A stretch of DNA of 64,000 bases from Geosiphon pyriformis (Eukaryota > Glomeromycota > Glomeromycetes > Archaeosporales > Geosiphonaceae), in NCBI GenBank assembly GCA_016748015.1, contig JAAOMT010000276.1:468088-532087 (forward strand), given 5' to 3'. The notes under the pieces were generated by a model, which had not been told where the DNA came from, made no database searches, and saw only the letters and a list, made by a program, of their open reading frames with translations. The position numbers were made by a program, and so were the translations under genes. Below, piece after piece: positions 54,326 through 64,000 of the stretch (positions are counted from its first letter, which is position 1; each line of letters opens with the position of its first letter).

Positions 54326-55835
54326 AATGGAAACTGAATCATCTCCTTTTCTAGTTTCTGGTGCTACTTTTGATGATGCTTGAAAAACTATTGCTAGTTG
54401 CCAAAGATTTGCTGGGTGGGTGGCCTCCATTCTGGTGCCTGGTGCTATTTTTAAGATTAAATTGGCTCATGTTAAGACTGTTTTTCAGTCTGTACATGGT
54501 TTTCTGGGTGTGAAGTCTATATCAAAAGACAATGTAAAGCTGTTTTGTATAGAGTTTGCTTCTCAAATGTCTTTAGAAGCTGCATTTTTGGTTGAGCTTA
54601 CAAGCTCTGTACATTTGGCCACTCTCAAAATTGCCAAGTCCTTGGTGATTTCTGAGTTTGGCTTTTTTTTTGCTGCTGTTGCACTGCATAATGTGCCCTT
54701 GGGTGTGTCTATTGCTAATATTAAGACAGCTCTTAGTGTTTTTGGTGTGATTACTTGTGTTGTGCTAAAGCCTGCTAGCATTTGGCAGTATGTTGTAGTC
54801 TATTTTGAGAATTTAGTTGCTGCTATATTTGCTTTTAGTCACTGATCAGTTTTGGTGGACAAAGATAGTGTTCAGATTTTTTCTATTGTGAATCAACAAA
54901 AAACAATTGTGTTTCATAATAGGTTTAAGGCCAAGTTGGTCAACCTTCCTTCTGGCTGCACTGTCTTTGAAATCAGTAATATGGTTTTTCAAGTTGGTGG
55001 TCAGTCTTGTTTTATTCCCTAGTCTCCTAATTCTGGTTGTTGTTTTCACTTTGCTCTGATTACGTTTGGCTCTCAAGCTGATTTAGACCTTGTTGTTGTT
55101 AAAACTGATACACTAAGAAAGTGCCATATTTGGTAAGAAACTTCTGGTTGTCAGCATTGTTTTCAGTGTTAAGAGATAAGCCATTTGGCCATAGACTGTA
55201 AGATTGCTTCACTTCCTTCTTTTAAGATTTCCAAAATGTTTAAACCATATTTTGTTGGTTCTTTGTTTTATGCAAAGGCATCTGTTCCCCCTGTTTTTTC
55301 TGAGTTTTCTCCTTTGGTGGCTGCTGTCTCTCCTATTGCTGTTGTAGATTCTTTGGTGTTTTCTTGGCTGGCATTTCTGGAATCTGATTTGGCTAAGCTT
55401 TCTGTTTTGGTTGAGTCTATTGTTAAGCCTGTTGGCTCTATGGTCAAAGTTTTTGAACAATTTGTTAATAGTGATCTGGTTTCAAGTTTTGCTCTTGGCC
55501 TCAGAGTCAACGAGGTTTTGGTTTACATGAGTACCTTTAGCAGAGCTGTTGGTAAGTTGGAGTAAGAAGTGGTTGCTCTGAAAACTGAGTATGGTTTTGA
55601 AGATGTTAATATGTCTGGCCCTCATGTAAGTTTGTCATCTTTTGATGATAATATGTTTTTTAATTTGATATCTTTTTGAGAACATGAATCTGCTGCTATA
55701 AAAACTGATGTCTTTAAAACAGCTGAGTAGTTGGTTAGATTAGTTAATAATAGTGCTACATTATTTGAGATTGTTCAAAAAATGTCTTTTTTGGGTAGGT
55801 TTTCTTCTGATGTATTAATGTAGTATAGTCTGAAC
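54326..55835 (+). pseudogene. LINE ORF1 in copy D
   Basis: Same order as 15880-18156 but N-terminally shorter: FCIEFASQMSLEAAFLVE, RRM-like VALHNVPLGVSIANIKTAL with LKPASIWQYVVVYF, FEISNMVFQVGGQSC, knuckle CFQC...SHLAIDC (spacing C-x2-C-x4-H-x4-C intact, with one Gln changed to stop), and a coiled region (LESDLAKLSVLVESI). Stops at 54379 (Trp), 54843, 55020, 55135, 55563 and later. RNA-binding role as for other ORF1 proteins; this copy is dead. Confidence 0.75.
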
Positions 55836-55959
55836 TGGCTTGAGTAGCTGGTACCATGTAGTAAGCACATGAATCATATTTAGTTCTGGATCACTTAGTT
55901 TGGTTCTAATTTCTAGATAATGATTGGGCCATACTCATTAAACTTATAATAAAAAAAAA
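54326..55959 (+). mobile_element. LINE ORF1-type element, copy D, with poly(A)
   Basis: Begins inside ORF1 (METESSPFLVSGATFDDA) and ends with a 3' tail unlike that of the other LINEs here, then A9 at 55951-55959. No ORF2 lies between the ORF1 end (about 55835) and the poly(A). Its base composition is clearly less AT-rich than the element around it, so it is a later arrival. The left flank is LTR A and the right flank the RNase H region of A5, with no duplication seen, so the boundary is not a simple insertion. Confidence 0.65.
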
Positions 55960-58900
55960 TAATATTGTATATTATAGTCAAATTTATTCAAGTGAAATAT
56001 CTAGTAAATTATTTGTTGTGTTTTAGCTTCTTTTTTTTATGTAGTCAAACCAAAGCTTAATAATTTGTTATTACTAAAAATTTAATATCAAGAAAATATT
56101 TGTCTTAATAATTAGTAGTTTATACTACTACTAGGCATTTTTGTTCAATAATTAAGTAGTTTTATTTTGTTAACATAAGCTATAATATGCTCTTTACTAT
56201 TTTTATTTTTTTAAAAAAAAACAGTATCAAGTCTAAAGCCAAATATATTAATATAAAAAATAAAAGATTAATTCAAATTAAGTTGTATAAGAATGAATTT
56301 TGTGATTAATTTTTTTTTTAAGATTTTAAAAACTTTTTGTTAATATATGTTCCAGTAATAATTAACAGTTTTTTTGGGTAGTTGATTGAAAAAATAGATA
56401 ATTTTAAAAAAATCTTTAACAAACTTTTAATAATAAAAGACCAAACCAAGAAAAAAATATAATTCATGAATATTTATTGATTGTTTAATATTTTAGACTT
56501 TTTCAATTTTGGCTAAGTCAGAGAAGCTTCTATTTTTTATAATAAAATAACCAAAAAATTAGGTAAATTGTCATTCAAAAAAGATTTAATTAAGTTGATT
56601 TTAAGATCAGTATTTTTAACCAGATTAAAAATCTTTTGCAAATATTTAAGATGTTTATTCTAAATTTTAAGTATATTATTATGTTATTTAAATAAACTAA
56701 AACAAAATTTTTTTTACTGATTTGAATACTTTGTTTATTAAGTATTAAAAAGTAAAAGGAGTATTAATAAGACCAAAAAACATAATTGTAAATTTATAAG
56801 TGCTATACTTGATAATAAAGACAGTTTTTTTTTGTTTTCTGGATCTATTTTTACTTGTTAAAATCTAGTAGTTAGATTAATAGTTAAAAAAAAACAGCAC
56901 TATTGAATTAATTTAATATTGTATTAATTTTGGAAATTAAATACATGTCTTTTTTAATAATAGTATTTAATTAATAGTAATTAACATAAAAGCATAAGAC
57001 TTTATTTTTTTTAAATATTATTACAACTAAAAAGATTTATTTACTCTTGCTTTTTTGTATAAATTCAAAATTTTTTATTTAATTTATTTCTTTTTTAATA
57101 AATTTATTATTGTGTTGATTGAATTGATAAAGCTTCAAATAGATAAAATGAGTTTTTTTGGTGATAATAATATGTTGTATTATATAAATTTGTCTTAGAA
57201 TATATTTTTTTTTAATATTACTAGACTGTTTTTAGTTAACAGATTTTTAATGTCTACTTTTTTTTTTTTAAAGAAAGTTTTTTTTGTTTTTCTATTAACA
57301 ATTGTATCTTAAGCAGTTTATTTTCAAAAATCTTGTATTTTTTTATTTTTTTTCTTGGTATTAGACTAATTGGTTTCCAATTTTTGTAATAGATTAGACA
57401 GAACTTGTATTTATTGCTAAAAAAATACAACAGTTTATTACACTAGTACTAGACACAAAAATCATGTTATTAATAACTGTATTTGGCTTTCTTATTAAGT
57501 TTTTTATTAAAAATTTTTTTAAGAATATTATAATAGAACCAGTAAATTATCTTGTTATTTATAATAATTTTTTTTTGTTAGTTTTGATATTATCTAATGA
57601 CTTGTTATTATTGATAAAAATGATATAGATAAATATAGTAGTTTTTTTTGTTTTTTTTTGTATTTTTTATTGCTATTTTTATTATCTGATTTATTTGATT
57701 GTTTTTTTTTTGGTTCTGCTTAAGTATTAAAAAAATGATTTAATAATAACACTTAACTATAATGAATTTTTTATTATATTTAATAGTTAATTTGTATTGT
57801 TTATAATTAAATAATGCTTTTGCTTTCTTAAGCTATTTATTGCTAACAATAATAGTATATTTTTTTATTTTAGAAACTTCTATGTCAATTTTAATACTAA
57901 TACTATTAATATAAACAAAAACAGTTTTGATTATGCCAAATTTTTTTTTCTTGTTATCATATATATTAGTTATAAACTAAGTTAAAGATTCATTAATTTT
58001 TTTTTTAATTGCTTTAAAAAAAAGTTTAGCAATAACACTAACAAATAATCTACTAAGAATTAAATTAATAAAATAACCAATTATATGAACTTTGTAAATT
58101 AGAAGAGTAATAATATTATTATTAACAATTTCAATTTAATAAAAGCATTTATTAATCTTTAGTGTTTTTTTTTTGGAATTAAAGATTTGCAAAGATTTTT
58201 TCTAAATTATAGATGAGTTATTAACTAGCCAAAGATAATATGAGTTAGAGTTTCTATGAAATTTTTAATAATAGAATAAGATCCAGATTTTTGTATAATT
58301 TTTGAGAGTTTTAACTTTAGAGAATTTTTAAATATTTTTGCTTTTGGTAGCTTATTGTTATCAATAATTAATATAAAAGCTTTATTAAGATCCAAGGCAA
58401 AATTAACTTTGGGGGTTTTTTTTTGTTAATGTAGAGAGATTAATAGCTAATTTATTTATATTATAGTCATTATTAGTTAAATTAAAAACATAAAAGAGTT
58501 TTTTTCTGGTTGGCTTGTATTTTTACTCTTTAAAAGTACACTTATCAATTTAAAAGCTGATAAATAGTGGCTTTAATTAAGAGATTCTTTTTAAAAAAAT
58601 TGATATTAGCATAGTTAGATTTTTAATTAGAAACATTATTATTAATAATTCTGTTATTCTGGTTATTATTGTTTCTAAAAGCTAAAGAAAGCAAAAGAAA
58701 ATTGTTGTAATCTCTAAAAAAATGTCTAGTTAATTCACAATAATAACACATAAATAGGCCACAATTTTGTTGTTTTTAATAAGAAAACTGCTAAAATTGA
58801 TTAAAACAGAATTTAAATCTAGATTTTTAGGATTTTTTGACTGCTTGAACTAAAAATTTTAATAACTGAACAAGATTGGCTGTAAGTTTATTTATTAATT

Positions 58901-60130
58901 GTTTATTGGAATTTTGAGTTTGGGCAGTAAAAAAGTTAGCAGCCATCTAAAAAGCAGAAACCAGAATAAAAACAGGAGCAAAAACTGATAAAATAAATTT
59001 TAAATAAATTTTTTGATTATTTTCAATTTTTTAAACAAGTTTAATGATCATATTTATTGTGAAATTATTTTTCAGAACCAAAAGAGACCAAAGAGCATAT
59101 AAAAAATTAGTTTTTAATTTTTTTGTAAAAGAATGTATTTTCTACTTTTTTGTTTAATTTTTTTCAAAGTCTACATATTTAATAAACTTTCTAATTGCTT
59201 TGCCATATTTGGTAACAACTTTACTAGAGTCTTAAATTCTTTTTTCTAATTTTATATGTTATTTAAAAATCAGAATAGGAGTTTTAAATTTGATTTTAAA
59301 CCAGATAGTAAAGAAAAAATTTTTTTTTTTAATATTTGTTAATATGACAATTTTTTAGTAAACACCAGTATTAGTTTTTTGTAAAAACCAAGTAACAAAA
59401 AAGTTTTGAAGATAGCCATTAACAATTTAAAATTTGTACTTTGTATTATATTGATTGACAATAACTGTTTTTTTAAAATTATTTAATTATTTAATTAAAT
59501 TTTATGTATTGCTTCTAAATAAAGATAATAAGATGTTGTTTCTTTGCCTTAAAGCAGTTTATCTGTCTTAAAAAACAGCCAAAATATTTCTTTGCATAAA
59601 GTTAATAGCTATTAGTTCAAAAATAGTTGTTTATATAAAATAATCTGAATTATTTGAGAAAAAATTAAAAATAAAAGCAGTTTAGTAGCTTTTTTTTTTG
59701 TTTTAAAGAAAGTTTTAGCTAACTAATGAACAGCAATTTAGATGTGAATTTAATAATTCAGATATTTAAAGTCAAAAAGCTGTTGTTCAAAGATTATTAA
59801 ATATAAAAGCTAATTAATATTATTGTTTTTTTCTTTTAAAATTGTTTTTAAAATAAGCTTAATTAAAGAAATAAGTTGTATATATTATGTAAATTTTAGC
59901 TAAATGTTTATTTAGAAACCAGTTTTAAAAGTCTTTGAAATTGTCTACTGAATTGTTTTTTAACAGAAAAGCAGATTAAATAAAAGAGCAAAAAATTGAG
60001 TACAATAAAATCTAAATTGTTTTTGTTATATGTTTTAAAATATTTTTTTGATTATTATAGCAGATATAAATAATCATCTATATAATAGAAAACAAGTAAA
60101 TTTTGACAATCTTACAAAGAGCACTACTTT
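55960..60130 (-). mobile_element. Family A element A5, Gag to RNase H, heavily AT-decayed
   Basis: Recognisable only by alignment to A2 and A4: Gag about 60090-58560, slippery site TTTAAAT 58548-58554, protease and cysteine module 58540-57200, RT 57170-56400 (active site VYLNN), and RNase H to 55960. Integrase and ORF3 are missing. No frame longer than a few dozen codons is left. Confidence 0.75.
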
Positions 60131-60132
60131 TA

Positions 60133-60821
60133 TGTTATGGATTGGAGTAACAAGCTAACAAATAGTAAAAAAAACAGAATTATAAGATAATAAAATTAAT
60201 TAAAGAAAATTCAATTTCAAAAAACAAATTAAATGAATATAGATTCAATATATAAGATCAGTTTTATAAAATATCTTAGTTGTTAATCTTTTCAAAAAAT
60301 AACTAGAGAATCTAAAAGTAGAAAAATAATTAATACTATTAACAAATAATAACATATTAATATAATTCTATATTTTATATTAATGCTCTTAAAATTTAAT
60401 ATCAAATATTAAATGTATTCTTTAGTTATATTTTATTCAATAATTTTCAAATACTACAATTATACAGATTAGAAAAGAGTAAATAAATGTCAACAAGTAA
60501 TTTTTTATCTTAAGATATTCAAATACTTGAAGATAAAAAATAAAAAAAGGGAAATAAACAATAAGAAAAAGATTAAATTAATAAATATTGTTTTATTCTT
60601 TTGATTTTTTATATGTTTTTTTATAGTTAAAAAACTTATTGCTTATATAGTTATTAAAAATAGTCAACAATCAAGTTAGCAATTAGATTAATGATCAGAT
60701 TAATAATCAAATCAATAATTAAGTTAACAATTACAATTTAAAAATAGTGTGGCTAATTATATAATATTAATAGCTAATACATGTGATAATTTAATAAAAA
60801 CTATGAATTTTAACCATAACA
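60133..60821 (-). repeat. 5' LTR of A5
   Basis: TGTTATGGATTGG to AACCATAACA, 689 bp, with a decayed TGATCA-type array. Confidence 0.8.
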
Positions 60822-61437
60822 ATAAAATAATATTACAACAAATTGTATAAAAAAAGAGCTTTTCTTTTTAAAAAAAATATCTTAGCTAAATTAGTATTTT
60901 TTACTTAATATCTTAGTTAAAATTATTTTTTTTACAAATTAATTACAATAAAACTTACTTTAAAAAACATAAAATTTTTATTTATTCTTATTTAAAATTA
61001 ATTATTTTATATTAACAGTTAAAATTAATTAACTACTAATTTTAGTAACTATTAGTAATTTTTAAGTTTGAATTTAAAATAACTCTTTTAATATATTTTT
61101 TGTTTTTTTTTCTTTAATTATTTTTTTTTGTTTTTTTTATATTATTAAATAGTCTATAGTTAAGATTTTCTGTAAAAAGTTAACTTTTACAGCAAAATAA
61201 CTACACATATTTTAAAGTGTTTACAAATAAGATTTTTTTATAAAAGAGTTAATTTTTATTGCAAAATAATTATATAAATAATTAACATAGAATTGGTTAT
61301 TCTATTATAAACTTAACAATATACAATTTAAAATATAGAAAGATATTTTAAAAGAAAATTAGCTTATTAAAAGTTTATTAACTTTTATTAACAACAAAAT
61401 TAATAGCAAAATAATATTAATAACATTAAAAAAAAAG
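60822..61437. other. AT-rich stretch without features
   Basis: Over 80 percent A+T by eye; no gene, no clear repeat. Confidence 0.5.
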
Positions 61438-63396
61438 TAGTAACAATAGACAAAATTTCTTGAATTGTTTTTCCAATTGTAATAAAAAATAAAAGTATTA
61501 TTGTTTTTATGTTTTTAAACAAATACTTATCTATTTTATTACCATTTTTTTTTTGGTAATAGTTTTTTTTGAGTTAATAACAGTATAGATTTTATTATTA
61601 TTAGTTATAATAATCTGTTTTTTAATAATTAAAATAGCATTTGGATAGTTTTTGGTCTAATACTTATAAAAAATATAAAAAGTATTTTGAATGTTTTAAT
61701 CTAAAAAATAATTGTTTATGTTGTTTGAAAATATTTTTGTTTTGGAAATAATGTATTTATTTATATTTAATTTTTGTCAATTTTTTGGCCTAGTATTATT
61801 ATAATAAATAACTAATTAGGTTACTTATAATATTTTTTAAGTCCTATATTATAAACAAAACAATTATTAAAAATTATTCTATATTAATTTTGTAAAATAT
61901 AAAAATTATTGTTTAAGATTTTATTTACAAAAAAAAATTTTTTTTACTAGATAAAAAATTTATTTTTATAAACATTATTTTTGTTTAAGCAGTATTTTAA
62001 AACTAAGTTATTAATATTTAAAAAAATATTCATAAGTTTTTTTTTATGCTTTTCTTAATACTGTTTTATCTTTTCAAAGATAATTATCTATGTTTCTATT
62101 AAAAAATCAAAAATTGTAACAATTTTTTTTGGCAAAATGTTCTTATAATTTTTTATTATAATTTTTTTAAAAAATATTATTATAATATTAATTTTTATTA
62201 ATAATATTGCTATTTATCTATAAAATAAATAAAAAAGTTTATAACTTATTATGTTATAATTTACAATTTTATAAGCAAACAATACTAAAAACAGTATTTT
62301 ATCTTATAAGTTTCTTTACTAATTTGGTTAGAGTTTTACATAATATTTTATTGAAATATTTTATTAGACTATTTATTTGATAGTAATAAAAAAAAAAGTT
62401 TATAATATATTTTTATTTTTTTATAAAGTTTTTTAATTAATATACTAAAAAAAGCTTTTTTTATCAAATAAAAGTTTTTTAAAACAGCTATAATGACAAA
62501 TAATATTTTTATAAATAAAATTGGCAATAAAAACTATTGTTTCTACTTATTTTGTAAAATAATCAGTAGCTATAATAATATATCTGTTATTATCAAGAGT
62601 TATTATTAAAAGTTTAATAATATCTATATTAATTTTATCAAATAATTGGCCAATAAAAATTAGATATATATCTTTTTTGCAATTAAGAAGGAAGTTTTTT
62701 GGCAGATATTATAGGTTTTAATATAATGTCTTTTTTTAAAATAAGTTAATAATAATAAGCTAAAATTTTTTAAATTGTTTTTGTTTTTTCAAAGTATTTA
62801 ATTAATAAATTAGTGTATATATTGTAAATTAAAATTTTTTTTTCTTTAAATTTGATAATTTTTTAAGAGCAATTAGAATTTTTTTTGTTTTTTTTATATA
62901 ATTAATTCTGACAAATCAAATAAAAATTTGATTATTTATATAAATATTTTCTTTGCTATTGAATATAATCTAATAAATATTGTTTTTTACCCAAAAATTT
63001 TATTAAAACAAAGTATTTATTCAAGTCTATTATCATGTTTAATTAAAATAAAATTATTAATAATTAGATTAATTTGAATTAAAAAAGTTGTACAATTACT
63101 TAATAGTAAATTTAAAAAGAATATTAATGTTTTGATAATTTGTTTTTTTGTAATATTATATATTATAGTCAAATTTATTCAAGTAAAATATCTAGCAAGT
63201 TAATTATTTGTGGTTCAGCTTTTTTTTTTGTACAGTCAAACCAAAATTTGATGATTTGTTATTACCAAAAGCTTTATACTAAAAAGATATTTACTTTAAT
63301 AGTTAATAGATTATATTACAATAAAGCATTCTTGTTTAATAACTAAGTAATTTTGTTTTGCTGGAAAAAAATATTTGCTAATATAAACTATAATAT
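61438..63396 (-). mobile_element. Family A remnant A6: RNase H, integrase and ORF3
   Basis: On minus from 63396: the RNase H region, then integrase traces (62980-61860), then ORF3 traces (61800-61440, the counterpart of the A2 segment around FLDQNIQN). The upstream part is absent: a family A LTR abuts RNase H at 63397. Confidence 0.65.
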
Positions 63397-64000
63397 TGTT
63401 ACAAATTAGAGTAATAAACTAATGGATAACAAGAAAGAACAAGCTTGTAGAATGATAAAAAAAATCAAAGGAAATTTAACTTCAAAGAACAAATTAAATA
63501 AATGTAAATTCAATGTGTGAAATCAGTCTTATAAAATATCTTAGTTGCTATACTTTTCAAAAGATAACCAGGAATCTGAAAATAAAGAGATAATTTATAC
63601 TATTAACAAATAATCACACACTAGTATAATTCTATGTTTCATGTTAGCACTCTTAAAATTTAATATCTGGTATTAGATGTATTTTTCAGTTATGTTTTAT
63701 TTAATAATCTTCAAATACTACAATTACACATTTCAAAAAAAATAGAAAATAACCAACAAATAATCTTTTATTCTAAGATATTTGAATACTTAAAGATAGG
63801 GAAAGAAAAATTAGCAATAAGAGAAGGATTGAGATAAAAGTTGTTATTTTATTTATTTTATTTTCTTGATTTCTGACATGTCATTTTACAGCTAAGAAAT
63901 TTATTGCTTATATAACTATCAAAAATGGTCATTAATAAGATCAATGATCAAGTCAATAATCAGATCAATAATTAGATTATTGATCAGGTCAATAATCAGG
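63397..64000 (-). repeat. LTR of family A, right end outside the window
   Basis: TGTTACAAATTAGAGTAATAAACTAATGG start and the TGATCA-type array at 63920-64000. It is less decayed than the A6 body beside it, so it may belong to another element that inserted into A6. Confidence 0.75.

Noticed and set aside
54326-55959. Clean target duplication for LINE copy D
   Set aside because: Left flank is LTR and right flank is RNase H of family A; no matching direct repeat is visible.

Overview
The window reads as a transposon-dense, AT-rich piece of a fungal nuclear genome, most likely an arbuscular mycorrhizal fungus (Glomeromycotina, Rhizophagus-like). This rests on the recognisable Gag/Pol proteins of the Ty3-type elements, the LINE proteins, short GT-AG introns and a fungal SUN-domain protein. 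Species assignment is inference; no marker gene or RNA gene was seen.

Layout. 1-2247: a rearranged fragment of Ty3-type family A. 2248-18501: nested LINE material. It holds LINE ORF1 copies on both strands, a complete family B LTR retrotransposon (3593-13727, 10.1 kb) inserted in one minus-strand ORF1, and a 2.45-kb ORF1-only LINE with a 14-bp target duplication (15844-18296) inserted in an older LINE reverse transcriptase. 18502-26117: the best preserved family A element (A2, minus strand). 26118-27196: two LINE 3' ends. 27197-33087 and 33088-41626: family A copies A3 and A4, both minus strand; a solo family B LTR sits in the right LTR of A4. 41627-47600: the only ordinary gene island, with a SUN-domain nuclear-envelope protein on plus and a small two-exon unknown gene on minus. 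47600-53340: a decayed LINE of a second family on minus, split by a family B LTR that carries another family B LTR. 53712-60821: family A copy A5, very AT-rich, with a better preserved ORF1-type LINE at 54326-55959. 61438-64000: family A remnant A6 and a further LTR.

How the parts work. Family A encodes Gag with a CCHC knuckle, then a -1 frame Pol reached through a conserved TTTAAAC-type slippery heptamer, a protease, a zinc-ribbon-like module, RT, RNase H, integrase and an unknown third ORF that runs into the 3' LTR. Family B encodes Gag, protease, a cysteine-rich linker, a dUTPase, a beta-rich spacer, RT, RNase H, integrase and its own unknown 3' frame. Both families carry closely similar primer-binding sites. 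Every mobile copy seen here has stops, shifts or catalytic substitutions, mostly of the C-to-T / G-to-A kind, and the copies form a graded series of ages.

The most notable points are the ORF1-only (half-LINE) unit, the conserved frameshift signal, the dUTPase between protease and RT, the repeated CCAG target of family B, and the third ORFs of both LTR families.
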